Counted from the first letter of the stretch, positions 34,638 through 44,127 are shown. The stretch: DNA of 64,000 nt from Hydrogenimonas sp. (GCA_003945285.1 AP019005.1:124001-188000), one strand, 5' to 3'. The notes: generated by a model from the sequence alone, not told the origin. Made by a program: numbers and translations.

Positions 34638-35215
34638 AGATACGTAAAATGTTCAGGTTTGAAAATGCCCATATAGTCAGAGGGTGTACGACCAGACGGT
34701 GCAGCAGAAGCATTCACGGACACTCGTACAGGGTAGAACTGATCTTCTCGTCCGAGGCGCTTGACCGCGGCCAGATGGTGTACGATTTCGGCCTTACCAA
34801 GGGTATGATCAAGGAGCTCATAGATTCGTTCGACCATGCCATAACGCTGTGGGAAGGGGATGACCCGGAGTATCTTTCAGATATGAAGCGGTGGAGTGAA
34901 AGGTGGGTACAGATACCGGTAAACCCGTCGGCGGAGCAGTATGCCAGGCTCTTTTTCGTGATGATAGACAGAGTGCTCAGGCAGACAGAGATGGTCAACC
35001 GTGAAAGCGGGGTGGAGCTGGATAGTGTCGTAGTACACGAGACGGAGAGCGGGTATGCGGAGGCTTCGAGGGAGGATGCCTACAGTCCGAGACTCGGGGA
35101 GATAGAGTTGAGACGGTTTATCTTTTCGAAACGGGTGAGGGAGGAGTGGAGCGACCCATATATGTTCGAACGGCTGCTCGAGGGGCATATATTTGAAAAT
35201 CCGAAAGTTGTATAG
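34634..35215 (+). CDS. queD: 6-carboxytetrahydropterin synthase QueD
   Basis: 193 residues, longer than the usual ~120 through extra helical segments. The zinc-type histidines are in FENAHIVRG and IHGHSYRVE, and the family's DFG and FDHAITL motifs are present (VYDFGLTKGMIKEL, SFDHAITLWEGD). It converts dihydroneopterin triphosphate to carboxytetrahydropterin. TTG start overlaps the queE stop (TTGA), so the two steps are coupled. The extended form is common in this phylum. Confidence 0.88.
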   Translation: MKIRKMFRFENAHIVRGCTTRRCSRSIHGHSYRVELIFSSEALDRGQMVYDFGLTKGMIKELIDSFDHAITLWEGDDPEYLSDMKRWSERWVQIPVNPSAEQYARLFFVMIDRVLRQTEMVNRESGVELDSVVVHETESGYAEASREDAYSPRLGEIELRRFIFSKRVREEWSDPYMFERLLEGHIFENPKVV

Positions 35216-35301
35216 AAAATTTCTTATCTAGTTAATAGCGGTTAAAACCAGGAGGGCTGCACCGAAGTCCTTTTTAAGTCTACAGGCTATAGGATAGTGT
35301 C

Positions 35302-35351
35302 AGGGAACCTCTAAAAACCCATGTCCGGGCATTGGCCTTTAGAGGTGCCCT
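35302..35351 (+). repeat. Hairpin element with AGAGGTGCCCT arm
   Basis: AGGGAACCTCTAAA (35302-35315) pairs with TTTAGAGGTGCCCT (35338-35351), one mismatch. The same AGAGGTGCCCT string is present once inside repeat B2 (about 23302-23312), so it may be a small repeat of its own. It sits 23 bp before the cytochrome lipoprotein gene. Confidence 0.5.
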
Positions 35352-35373
35352 TTAGAAAATTGAGGAGGATCAG

Positions 35374-35973
35374 ATGAGAAAGAGAGTTTTGATTTCAGCC
35401 GCGGCAGCGGTTTTGATACTTTTCGCCGGATGCGAAAAGAGAGAGAGTGAAACGGCCGGCAGCGGGGTTGAAACCGCCGCGAAGAGTCAGAGTGCTCCGC
35501 AAGCCGCCGAGACGGTTGAGAAGAGTGCTGTGCAGGAGAGTGCTGCAGTCTCCGAGGAGGTGCCGCCCAAGGCTGAGAGTGCGGAGCAGGAGAGCCCGGT
35601 AGTTGAAAAGGTAACCGAAGCGGCCGAAGAGGTTAAACACAAAGCTTCCGAAATTACCGAAACGGTAAAGGAGGAGGCTAAGGCCGCCGCAGCCGCCGTA
35701 ACCGGTGCAGTCGGCAAAAAGGAGGGAGTCGATGCGGCCGCTCTTTACAAGTCCAAGTGTGCCGGATGCCACGGTGCGAAGGGCGAAAAACATGCCCTGG
35801 GCAAAAGCAATGTTATAGCTGGCCAGACCGAAGCCCAGCTGATTCAGAAACTTGACGGCTACAAAAATGGAAGCTACGGCGGTGCTATGAAGAGTATTAT
35901 GAAGAGTCAGGTAGGCTCGCTGGACGAAGAGCAGATAGAGGCACTCAGCGGCTATATCTCTACGCTGAAGTAA
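35374..35973 (+). CDS. Lipoprotein c-type cytochrome with Ala/Glu-rich linker
   Basis: 199 residues: lipobox LFAG-Cys20 (signal peptidase II site), a low-complexity Ala/Glu/Lys spacer (about residues 25-115), and a C-terminal cytochrome c domain (CAGCHGAKGEKHALGKS, with a later Met in GAMKSIMKSQ). The spacer probably lets the haem domain reach partners such as the bc1 complex or cbb3 oxidase from the membrane. AGGAGG precedes the ATG. It appears to be transcribed alone. Confidence 0.9.
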   Translation: MRKRVLISAAAAVLILFAGCEKRESETAGSGVETAAKSQSAPQAAETVEKSAVQESAAVSEEVPPKAESAEQESPVVEKVTEAAEEVKHKASEITETVKEEAKAAAAAVTGAVGKKEGVDAAALYKSKCAGCHGAKGEKHALGKSNVIAGQTEAQLIQKLDGYKNGSYGGAMKSIMKSQVGSLDEEQIEALSGYISTLK

Positions 35974-36017
35974 CCGATGTTACGCGAAGCTATCTGCGTA
36001 ACGTCTGAGAAGTAAAG

Positions 36018-36182
36018 ACCCAAATCTGGAAATAGAGATAGAAGAGCTCGTCACGATCATTGCAGCCATGCACTTTTGGGAAAACCGTCGACGCACCTGA
36101 CGGGTGCGCCTCAAATTTTCCCGAAACCGCCTGAGCGCAAGCATCGCAACAATTTCAAACTATTCTATTTCAAGATTTAGGT
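36018..36182 (+). repeat. Family A palindromic repeat, copy A2
   Basis: 165 bp with ends ACCCAAATCT and AGATTTAGGT, a central GCACC-TGACG-GGTGC hairpin inside GGGAAAA/TTTTCCC. About 95% identical to copy A3 (52929-53093, opposite orientation). Its right end contains the stop codon of moeA. It fills most of the 203-bp gap between the cytochrome and moeA. Confidence 0.9.
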
Positions 36183-37388
36183 AAAGAGCTCTTCCGCTTC
36201 GGCCGAACCGCGCGGGGAGTAGATAGGAAACGCTCTCACCAGGCTCCCCGCCGGAATCGACTCCGTTTGGGGGGTGGTTATGAGGAAACCTTCCGCTCTT
36301 TTGAGCGGGCTCACCATACCGGGCCCCTGTTTTGGCAGAACTTCGAATCCGTTAGTGCCGAAAGTTCCCAAAAGCACCGTATATTTTCCGGGCTTCACCC
36401 TTATATCGCTTCCGCTTGGAGTTAAAAGAGGCGCAATGTAGGGCCTGTTCATCCCCCTTAGACGGCGTATGACCGATTGTGCGAATATCTCGAAGTTCAC
36501 CGCGGCTGCGGATGGGTTTCCCGGCAGGTTGACGACCCAGGTCTCCCCTATGCGCCCGACCGTAGTCGGTTTTCCGGGCTTGATGTCGACCTTTTCGAAG
36601 AGAATCTCCATGCCGAGCTCCAAAAAGGCCTCTTTCGTGAAGTCGGCGTCACCGACGCTCACCCCGCCGCTCGTAATGATAAGGTCGCTGTCCAAAGATG
36701 CGGCTATTCGCCTCTTTATCGACTCCAGGGTATCGGCTGTAGCTCCGGTAAAGTGTGTTTCACAACCCAGTTCCACGGCTCTTGCGATAAAGGTGGGTGC
36801 GTTCGAGTTGTATATCCGGTGCGCCTCTATCTTCTCGAAGTGCATCCGGAGTTCGTGCCCGGTGGCGAATATGCTTACGGTCGGCTTCCTGTAGACTCCG
36901 ATGTGAGTTACTCCCTGGGCGGCCAGCTGCGCGACGGCATAGGCGTTGACAGTATCCCCGGCTGCGAGGATCTTCTCCCCTTTCGCAATATCCTCCCCTT
37001 TTTTGCGTATGTTTGCCCCCCTCTTTATCGTATCGGGCAGAAGTACGCCGCCCTCGCACTCTTCGGTATTCTCTACCGGTATTACAGCATCAGCCCCCGG
37101 CGGTATCACGGCCCCGGTCATTATCTTGACGCCGTGACCTTTCGTCACCTTGACCGGGCTTTCGTCCCCAGCAAAGATCGTCGGTTGCGGCTCTATGGTA
37201 CCTCCGGCATCCGCCATCGTCACGGCGTAGCCGTCCATCGCGGAGTTGTCGAAACGGGGCAGGTCGAACCGGGCGTAGATATCTTCGGCACATATATATC
37301 CCGCTGCCGACTCTATGGGCACAATCTCTGTGCCTACCGCTTTTACGTTGCCGTGGATAAGCTCCAGCGCTTCGGATATGGATACCAT
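36177..37388 (-). CDS. moeA: Molybdopterin molybdotransferase MoeA
   Basis: 403 residues: MVSISEALELI start, DNSAMDGYAV, GDESPVKVTKGHGVKIMTGAVIPPGADAV, GGVSVGDADF, and PGKPTTVG near the metal-insertion site. It inserts molybdate into adenylated molybdopterin. ATG at 37388 is supported by AAAGGGG; the longer frame to 37475 has no ribosome site. The stop codon lies inside the terminal repeat of A2. Confidence 0.94.
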   Translation of the reverse strand: MVSISEALELIHGNVKAVGTEIVPIESAAGYICAEDIYARFDLPRFDNSAMDGYAVTMADAGGTIEPQPTIFAGDESPVKVTKGHGVKIMTGAVIPPGADAVIPVENTEECEGGVLLPDTIKRGANIRKKGEDIAKGEKILAAGDTVNAYAVAQLAAQGVTHIGVYRKPTVSIFATGHELRMHFEKIEAHRIYNSNAPTFIARAVELGCETHFTGATADTLESIKRRIAASLDSDLIITSGGVSVGDADFTKEAFLELGMEILFEKVDIKPGKPTTVGRIGETWVVNLPGNPSAAAVNFEIFAQSVIRRLRGMNRPYIAPLLTPSGSDIRVKPGKYTVLLGTFGTNGFEVLPKQGPGMVSPLKRAEGFLITTPQTESIPAGSLVRAFPIYSPRGSAEAEELFT

Positions 37389-37448
37389 CTGTCGATCCCC
37401 TTTGGGCGGAATACCGCTTTTTATCGTGATTATAGTACAATCCCTCTT

Positions 37449-37850
37449 ATGGAAAAGATGGCACTCGAAATTCATATAGCTTCAGTTATCGTTCTGGCTC
37501 TTATCATTGCGGCCGATATCGCAGCGATCTTCATTCAGAAAGATGACTGGAAGCTGAAAAAGTATCTCAGGATTCAGGCGACCGCATGGTCAACGGTGTT
37601 GAGCATGGTCATCTTCACCGGCATGATTATGATGACGGTGATGAAGACCGGTTTTACGGTCAAGGTCATAGTGATGATCGCGGCATCACTGGCTCTTATA
37701 ACCCTTGAAGTGAGGCGGCATCTCGATCTGAAGCGTGCAAAGATCGATAGTGAGTGCTTCGAGAAGTTCAGAAAAAGGGCACTCCGCTACTATATATTCG
37801 AACTGGTTTGGCTTCTGATGGTCGGGGGATTGTCGCCGCGACTCTCCTGA
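37449..37850 (+). CDS. Small multi-helix membrane protein of unknown function
   Basis: 133 residues with about four hydrophobic stretches (IASVIVLALIIAADIAAIFI, STVLSMVIFTGMIMMTV, VIVMIAASLALITL, YYIFELVWLLMVGG) separated by basic loops. It is divergent from moeA and overlaps none of its coding sequence. A TACAAT box (37436-37441) with TTGGGC 18 bp upstream ends seven bases before the ATG, so the transcript may start at or next to the start codon. rsmE follows 10 bp after. Its family is not recognised. Confidence 0.75.
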   Translation: MEKMALEIHIASVIVLALIIAADIAAIFIQKDDWKLKKYLRIQATAWSTVLSMVIFTGMIMMTVMKTGFTVKVIVMIAASLALITLEVRRHLDLKRAKIDSECFEKFRKRALRYYIFELVWLLMVGGLSPRLS

Positions 37851-37860
37851 AGGAGTATAG

Positions 37861-38529
37861 GTGCAGTTTCTATACCATCCCGATGCGGGGCTGCCGACCG
37901 TTACCGTCGAGGGTGAGGCTTACCGGTACATTTTCAGGGTGCGCCGCCGTAAAAGCGGAGACCTGATCGCACTCCGCAACCTCAGGGACGACTATATCTC
38001 TTTCTACCGTATAGAGAGTGTAACGAAGAGGGAGGCTGTGCTTATTCTCGAGAGGAGGGAGGAGCGTACCGTCATGCCGCCGAAGCGGCTTCATATAGGC
38101 TGGTGCGTCACCGATCCGAAAACTGTAGAGAAGAGCCTTCCCATGCTCAACGAGCTCGGGGTAGCAAAGATATCGTTCATCTACTGCGACAGAAGCCAGA
38201 AAAACTTCAGACCCGATTTCGACCGTCTCAGACGGATACTGATCAACTCTTCCCAGCAGTGCGGGCGCAGCGGAGTGATGGAGCTTGAAACCGCCGACTC
38301 CGTCGCCGGCTACCTTGAAAAGTACCCCTCAAGCGCCGTACTAGATTTCGGCGGCACACCGCTCCCCTGCGATACGGATATCGGCTCCCTTCTCATCGGT
38401 TGTGAAGGCGGATTCAGCGACAGCGAGAGAAAACTTTTTGAAAATTTGACGATTTATGGGTTGGACACACCGTTGATACTGCGTAGCGAGAGTGCCGTCA
38501 TGACAGTTTGCGCAAGGCTGATTCTGTAG
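37861..38529 (+). CDS. rsmE: 16S rRNA (uracil1498-N3)-methyltransferase
   Basis: 222 residues. N-terminal PUA-like domain (YRYIFRVRRRKSGDLIAL), then a SPOUT methyltransferase domain with EKSLPMLNELGVAKI, NSSQQCGRS, the SAM knot LLIGCEGGFSDSE, and LRSESAVMTVCA. It methylates U1498 of 16S rRNA. GTG at 37861 follows AAGGAGTATAG. Confidence 0.93.
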   Translation: MQFLYHPDAGLPTVTVEGEAYRYIFRVRRRKSGDLIALRNLRDDYISFYRIESVTKREAVLILERREERTVMPPKRLHIGWCVTDPKTVEKSLPMLNELGVAKISFIYCDRSQKNFRPDFDRLRRILINSSQQCGRSGVMELETADSVAGYLEKYPSSAVLDFGGTPLPCDTDIGSLLIGCEGGFSDSERKLFENLTIYGLDTPLILRSESAVMTVCARLIL

Positions 38530-38591
38530 AGCCGCTCGACGATATCGGCATACCGGGGCCGTACCGGGTAAAATATTCAAAGAGAGTCATA

Positions 38592-41591
38592 ATGTTCTTC
38601 AAAAGATATTTCATCTTTCCTCTTCTGATATTTTTCTCTCTGTTTTGCCCGGAACCGGCATCGGCCGCCGACAACTGTACTCCTGTATCGGACTATACGG
38701 TTTCTCTCGATTCAACCAACAGCGTATACTCCAACAGCGGTTTTTTGCGCAGAAGGGATACCGATACATATTATGTGACGACAGCTTCGGCGGGAACTGT
38801 GACAATCAACATAGTCTCTTCGGCCGACAGAGTGCGTTTCTCATATAGTCAGACCTCATGTCCATCCGCCGGAGACGCTCCGGCCGCAGTTTCGGCCACA
38901 TATACCTTCCAGTCGGCTGCGGATTTCAACATAAAGCTCTACAAAGCAGGCAGGGGCGGCGGAGGAAGAAGCGGAAACTATACGATAGAGATAACTTTTA
39001 TACCCCTGAAGCCCATTGCCGAATATCGTATGGATGAGTGCAGTTGGAACGGCACCGCCGGCGAGGTTGTCGACAGCAGCGGAAACGGCCTGGACGGTAC
39101 GGCACAAAACGGAGCGTCGACTCTTCCGGGAAGAGTCTGCATGGGCGGCTCTTTCGACGGCATAGACGACTCGGTGCTGGTTCCAGACTCGAGCCTGCTT
39201 GATGCTACGGAGGCTATTACGATTATGGGCTGGATCAAGCCGGAGCAGCTTTACCAGTATAACGGGGCGAACGCCAGAGGGGTTCTTTCAAAAAGGGTAA
39301 GTGACGACAGCGGCGAAGCCTACGGAATCTTTTTCTGGAACGGTCAGCAGATGGTGGATGACGACGGAGACGGCGACCCGGACAGGGCGAAGCTCTATAT
39401 CGATATAGACGGATCAAACGACAGGTTTTCCACCGACTCATATATAAGCAAAGGGGTCTGGACACACTTCGCTGTCGTTTATGACGGCAATAGAACTCCG
39501 GCTTCCAGGGTGGAGGTATATATAAACGGTCAGCTCGACAAGGTAGGTGCCGAAAGCAGCAGCGCTCTGCCCGACTACGCCTCGGATCTCTACATAGGGG
39601 ATCTGCACGCTCCCAACCAGTCCAAAGTATTCAAAGGTATGATCGATGAAGTTAAGATTTTCAACAAAGCACTCTCCGCAGAGAGAGTTCTGGAGATATA
39701 CAGCAACGAGTCTGCAGGCAGAAACTTCGACGGAACTTCCAGAACCTGCAGCGACTGCCCTCAGCCCCCTCTATACAGAAACGGTACATTCAACGCGGTA
39801 GACTACACCCCCGTCTGCAACGCCGTACAGAACTGGGATGACAATATAACCACGAAGATAGCCGGATCGGCCTACTCGCTCTCCATTCTCGCGAAAGAGA
39901 GCGCTACCGGGCTGCCGATGGAGGCCAACATAACGAGGATAGATATCTACAGCTTCGCATCGGGAGATACCTCGCAGTGCAGCGGCGCCCCATACTCCGT
40001 GGCTACACTCTGCAGCGGCGGCTGCGGGTTCACCGATGCGGCCGGATGCCTTAGGGCGGATATACCCGCCTCTTTGAACGGAAACGCCGTGAAGTGTGCA
40101 GAGATACATATAGAGGGGAGAGATATAAACTCCTCCGCATCGTCCAATTCAAACGAGAGCAACAGCAGCGACAACTTTGCGGTGCGTCCCATGGAGATAC
40201 TCTTCATACAGCCGGCGGCCGACTCCAATCTGACGGCGGAGCGGAGCTACTTTTTCGCATCCGGTCTGACGGCCGTGGCTGCCGACGGAGCGACCCCGGT
40301 CACAGACTACAATACGACGTTGACGCTTCAGGGCGTAAAGTATATGCGCAGCGGAGAAGCGAACTCCTCGCTTGCCGGAACGCTCAACTCGGCGGCTCCT
40401 CTCTTTGCCGACGGGAGAGCCGATCTGAATATGAGCTTCAGCGATGTCGCGATACTCTCGATGAGGCTGAACGACACCTCATGGGCAGCCGTAGACGGCG
40501 ACGACACACCGTTGTCCGCAAGAAGGGTATACGGTGAGAGAAATGTAACCTTTATCCCCCGCAGGTTCGATCTGCAGTTTCTCTCTACGCCGGTTATGGA
40601 GAATAACGATACATCGAACCGCTTCACCTATCTCAGCTCCGATCTCAATATGAGCGCCTGGCTCAGGAGCCTTACGGTCGTGGTTACGGCGGTCGGGGAG
40701 AGGGGCGGAACTATGCGGAACTTCTCATCCCCGATGGATCGGCTTTTCGCCGACAGGGTGGAGATAACTCCGGTTTTGAGGCTCCCCGCAAGGCACTCGC
40801 AGGCAAGATACCTCTACGCTCCGCAGCCTGTAAGCGGTGCCGACCTCGGGTTCGATTCGGGAGAGGCGTTTATAAACTACGCCGATATCCCCTTCAATTA
40901 CGACCGCTCATTCGACACTCCGGTCGATCCGTTTTCGGTATCGGGTTCGGAGGGTAATATTTCAGTCGGTGTCGCGGATGCTCTCTACCCCTCCGTCACC
41001 GGGAGCCTCTTCTCCGTTTTCGACGGCAACGCCACATTCTACTACGGGCGTCTGCGTGCAGAAGATATAGCCACTACAGACTCTTCCGTGACGAACAGGA
41101 TAGGGCTTGAGGTGTATGACGGTTCGGCATCCTCTTTCGTCTCCGGTTTCAGGCAGAGCTCTTTAAGGTGGTTCGAAAACGCGAAGCATATAGGTGCCGC
41201 TTCCGGCAGAATACGCAGGGCCGACGCAACTCTCGGCTCCCTGCTGAGCTCCCCGGTCGACAGCTCCATCGTTATGGACTACTCTCTCTTCGGAAACGGC
41301 TTCATAGTCATGGAGATAAACAGCAGTTCGGCTCTCGGCAGAAGCCGTACCATCCACCTGGATATCGATCCATGGCTCTGGTACGTCCCCAAAGGGTTCG
41401 GTGCCGCCTACAGTTACTCGGCCGACAGCGACTGCTCCATGCACCCCTGCTTTATCTACAGATACGAAGTGAAGGGGGAGGGCGGCGGCGGAGTGCAGTC
41501 CGGTGATTTCAACGGCTCCGACTTCGGTGTGGAGACGATAGATCTCAACGCCACATTCGAGCGCAAACAGGGAGTGAAACTCTTCAGATGA
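38592..41591 (+). CDS. MshQ-like large exported protein with LamG and DUF6701 domains
   Basis: 999 residues: signal peptide (FIFPLLIFFSLFCPEPASA), an N-terminal beta region, a LamG/jelly-roll domain at about residues 140-375 (PIAEYRMDECSWNG ... GMIDEVKIFNKALSAERV), then a long DUF6701 region (about 500-990, FIPRRFDLQFLST and others) as in MshQ of MSHA pilus clusters. Such proteins are thought to be pilus-associated adhesins or assembly factors. It overlaps the first prepilin gene by four bases (ATGA), so the pilus genes form one unit. ATG at 38592 is chosen since the signal peptide follows. Confidence 0.85.
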   Translation: MFFKRYFIFPLLIFFSLFCPEPASAADNCTPVSDYTVSLDSTNSVYSNSGFLRRRDTDTYYVTTASAGTVTINIVSSADRVRFSYSQTSCPSAGDAPAAVSATYTFQSAADFNIKLYKAGRGGGGRSGNYTIEITFIPLKPIAEYRMDECSWNGTAGEVVDSSGNGLDGTAQNGASTLPGRVCMGGSFDGIDDSVLVPDSSLLDATEAITIMGWIKPEQLYQYNGANARGVLSKRVSDDSGEAYGIFFWNGQQMVDDDGDGDPDRAKLYIDIDGSNDRFSTDSYISKGVWTHFAVVYDGNRTPASRVEVYINGQLDKVGAESSSALPDYASDLYIGDLHAPNQSKVFKGMIDEVKIFNKALSAERVLEIYSNESAGRNFDGTSRTCSDCPQPPLYRNGTFNAVDYTPVCNAVQNWDDNITTKIAGSAYSLSILAKESATGLPMEANITRIDIYSFASGDTSQCSGAPYSVATLCSGGCGFTDAAGCLRADIPASLNGNAVKCAEIHIEGRDINSSASSNSNESNSSDNFAVRPMEILFIQPAADSNLTAERSYFFASGLTAVAADGATPVTDYNTTLTLQGVKYMRSGEANSSLAGTLNSAAPLFADGRADLNMSFSDVAILSMRLNDTSWAAVDGDDTPLSARRVYGERNVTFIPRRFDLQFLSTPVMENNDTSNRFTYLSSDLNMSAWLRSLTVVVTAVGERGGTMRNFSSPMDRLFADRVEITPVLRLPARHSQARYLYAPQPVSGADLGFDSGEAFINYADIPFNYDRSFDTPVDPFSVSGSEGNISVGVADALYPSVTGSLFSVFDGNATFYYGRLRAEDIATTDSSVTNRIGLEVYDGSASSFVSGFRQSSLRWFENAKHIGAASGRIRRADATLGSLLSSPVDSSIVMDYSLFGNGFIVMEINSSSALGRSRTIHLDIDPWLWYVPKGFGAAYSYSADSDCSMHPCFIYRYEVKGEGGGGVQSGDFNGSDFGVETIDLNATFERKQGVKLFR

Positions 41592-42217
41592 GAAAGGCTC
41601 TGACACTAATAGAGATGATATTGACAATGGTCATAGTGGGGCTGGTCTTCACTGTGGTACCGAAAATCATCTTTGTTACAAACAGGAGTTTCGAGACGGT
41701 AGCGAAGGAGGATGCCCTCTACAACGCCCTTTCGCTGGCGGGAATCGTGGCCGAGCTTCCCTGGGACGAGAACAATACGAAGTACGATGCGATTCTCCTT
41801 ACGCAGAGTACGCAGGCGGAGTATCTCTGCGACGCATCCACCGGTTTCTACAGGGTCGGCGGATTCAAAGGGGGGCGCAACTGCATCGGCTCCGGTTCGG
41901 CGGCCGCATCTGCTGTTGGACGTGAAGATGCCCTCTTCAACGACATGGACGACTACGACGGCTACAGCGTGACGACAACTACGCCGAAGGGTGCGAAGTA
42001 CGAGCTCAATGTAACTGTGCGCTACCTGGGGGAGCCGGCCGCGACCTCTCCCCTCGTCGATCTCTCCGCTCTCGCCCCTGCGGCCGGAACTACCAATATA
42101 AAAGAGATCAGCGTCACCGTGACCTACGCGGATTCGAAGAGGCCGTTCGTCTCCTCCGTATACTACCACTCAGCCAATATAGGACAGGTGCGGATAAAGA
42201 GGAGGGCGTGGAGATGA
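41588..42217 (+). CDS. Type IV prepilin-like minor pilin (MSHA type)
   Basis: 209 residues beginning MRKALTLIEMILTMVIVGLV, a prepilin signal cleaved before LTLIE (Ala instead of Gly at -1, Glu5 present) and the usual hydrophobic helix. The rest is a pilin-like globular domain with two internal Cys pairs likely (Cys in EYLCDAS and RNCIGSG). Exact equivalence to MshC, D or O cannot be assigned. Overlaps the MshQ-like gene and the next prepilin. Confidence 0.85.
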   Translation: MRKALTLIEMILTMVIVGLVFTVVPKIIFVTNRSFETVAKEDALYNALSLAGIVAELPWDENNTKYDAILLTQSTQAEYLCDASTGFYRVGGFKGGRNCIGSGSAAASAVGREDALFNDMDDYDGYSVTTTTPKGAKYELNVTVRYLGEPAATSPLVDLSALAPAAGTTNIKEISVTVTYADSKRPFVSSVYYHSANIGQVRIKRRAWR

Positions 42218-43149
42218 GAAAGGCGTTCACGCTTATAGAGATCATCATGGTCATCTCCATAACGGCCATTCTGGCACTCGGAACATTCAAGGCGCTGGAT
42301 GCGCTCTACATAAGAAGTGCCAAGGCTGGTGCGGTTACAGAGCTCTCACTCAATTCGCAGTCGACGCTGGACCAGTTGAGCAGTCTGCTCTACAACAGGG
42401 TGCCCGGAAGTGTGATCGGGTACGATCCCTCCGACGGCAGTTACGGGCCGCTGGAGAGTCTTGCTGTTGCGAGGCCCGTGCTCGAGTGGATAGGGAGTGC
42501 GAGCGAGAGTCTGGAGAGGAGGGACTACAGCGGTTTCGTGGATATGAATGCGAGCGATCCGGCAGCCAATATAGTGGTTTCGCCAGACAGCGACGGAGCT
42601 AGAGTCAATGCGACTCTTCAGCTGAAGTTTGGCACAACGGCGGACCTCTTCGCGAACGATCTTGTGAGACTCGTTTTTGCCGGAAGCTACGACAGCGGTG
42701 CCGGCGAGGGAAGCGGCTTTTCGGCGCGTTTCGGATGGCACGGCGGTAGTGCCGGCTCCATCTACGACATCGTGATGGACTCCAACGGGAATATAACGCT
42801 CAACGCCGACCCCCCCTACATCTACGAGAAGTACTACCTCGCCGATACGGCATATGCGGTCGCCAGGGGGGCCGATATAGATCTCTCCGCCTCCTGTATC
42901 GCTTCGCTGGGGTTTACGCCGAAAGATGACGCTCTCTTCCTCTTTTACGACTTCAGGCCCTGGAAGGGGGAGACCTTCTGCGCCGACGGCAGTGCGACCC
43001 CGTCCGGCAGCGTGACCCTGCTGGCGGAGAGTGTCTCCGGCTTCAGGGCGCAGAAGGTAAACGGCATAATCAGGCTCGCCATAGATATGCAAAAGCCGAT
43101 TCGCGGCTCTACCCCCGTGCATATCTCGAAGCAGAAGGCGGTATTCTGA
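42214..43149 (+). CDS. Type IV prepilin-like minor pilin, MshO type
   Basis: 311 residues with prepilin start MRKAFTLIEIIMVISITAIL (cleavage before FTLIE, Ala at -1). The length and late Cys pair (ASCIASL, ETFCADG) fit the larger minor pilins that cap or prime fibres (MshO/PilW class). ATG at 42214 overlaps the previous stop and follows GGAGG; a GTG at 42208 is less likely. Confidence 0.82.
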   Translation: MRKAFTLIEIIMVISITAILALGTFKALDALYIRSAKAGAVTELSLNSQSTLDQLSSLLYNRVPGSVIGYDPSDGSYGPLESLAVARPVLEWIGSASESLERRDYSGFVDMNASDPAANIVVSPDSDGARVNATLQLKFGTTADLFANDLVRLVFAGSYDSGAGEGSGFSARFGWHGGSAGSIYDIVMDSNGNITLNADPPYIYEKYYLADTAYAVARGADIDLSASCIASLGFTPKDDALFLFYDFRPWKGETFCADGSATPSGSVTLLAESVSGFRAQKVNGIIRLAIDMQKPIRGSTPVHISKQKAVF

Positions 43150-43598
43150 TGAAGGCAAGAGGCGCATTCGGGCTCTGGCAGGCGATCGCCGTGATACTGG
43201 TTCTGGGAGTCATCATGACCGTTACGATGCGCTATGCGAAGATCGGTGCCCTCCATACCGCAGACAGCTACACGAAGGAGCAGGCGGAGCTCTTTCTAAG
43301 AAGCGCGGTGGAGATGGCGCTGCTCCAGATAAGCGCACACGACAGAAGCGGCGGATGCCTGGGAAGCGTGAAGGTTGTCTCGAGAGACGGCAGGTTCATA
43401 GCCGACATAAACATAACGAGATACTATCTGCTCGAAAATAGTGCCGATCTTGCACTCTGCGGCACTCTGGGCTACCCTATACAGAGCGAGGAGTCGCACG
43501 GAATGGTGATGATCGAAGCGGTTGTGAGAAGCGATCCGTCCAATGCGAAGATCGTGCACCCTGTAAGGATTTTGAGAAGGAGTCTGCAGAGGCCATGA
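43149..43598 (+). CDS. PilX/MshP-like minor pilin component without canonical Glu5
   Basis: 149 residues starting MKARGAFGLWQAIAVILVLGVIM: a pilin-like N-terminal helix but without the FTLIE box (position 5 is Gln), as in MshP/PilX-class proteins. The globular part has one Cys pair (GGCLGS, LALCGTL). It overlaps the preceding stop by one base and the next gene by four. Confidence 0.72.
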   Translation: MKARGAFGLWQAIAVILVLGVIMTVTMRYAKIGALHTADSYTKEQAELFLRSAVEMALLQISAHDRSGGCLGSVKVVSRDGRFIADINITRYYLLENSADLALCGTLGYPIQSEESHGMVMIEAVVRSDPSNAKIVHPVRILRRSLQRP

Positions 43599-44062
43599 GA
43601 AGAGGATTCACACTGATAGAGCTGATCTTCGTCGTGCTGCTGATAGGGCTGCTCGGTGCCGTTGGAAGCTCCCTCTACAGGCCCGAAAAGGTGCTCTCCG
43701 ACACACGTTTCATTGCGGCGAAAATAATGAAGAGCAGATATGAGGCCATAGGTTACAGCCGCTCCGATTTCGACGGCGGTACGCTCGGGGGAGATGCCGG
43801 GTGTATCACCCTCTCTGTCGATTCTCTGAACGATCCGCCGTCTAAAGCCGGAGGCTACAGACTTGGGAAAGATACGAGCCTGACCGTGAGCGGTCTGTCG
43901 GGGAACAGAATTTGCTTCGATGAGAAAGGGTATCCGCATGACGGGGACTTTTCCATAGGTTCACTCCTTCATAAAAAGGTCGATATTAATGTCAGCACGC
44001 CGCAAAAGAGTCTTCTTATAAGTGTGATGCCTTTCAGCGGATACGCGAAGATAGAGTATTAG
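43595..44062 (+). CDS. Type IV prepilin-like minor pilin
   Basis: 155 residues with a textbook prepilin leader MRRG-FTLIELIFVVLLIGLL (Gly at -1, Glu5) and a pilin globular domain with paired Cys (AGCITL, NRICFDE). Last gene of the first pilus unit; a family B repeat and then the assembly genes follow. Confidence 0.85.
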   Translation: MRRGFTLIELIFVVLLIGLLGAVGSSLYRPEKVLSDTRFIAAKIMKSRYEAIGYSRSDFDGGTLGGDAGCITLSVDSLNDPPSKAGGYRLGKDTSLTVSGLSGNRICFDEKGYPHDGDFSIGSLLHKKVDINVSTPQKSLLISVMPFSGYAKIEY

Positions 44063-44127
44063 TATTTTCTATACGTGAGACTCTTTGGCGGATAGAACTT
44101 TTTTGGGAAGTATGGAGTCGGTTGATA

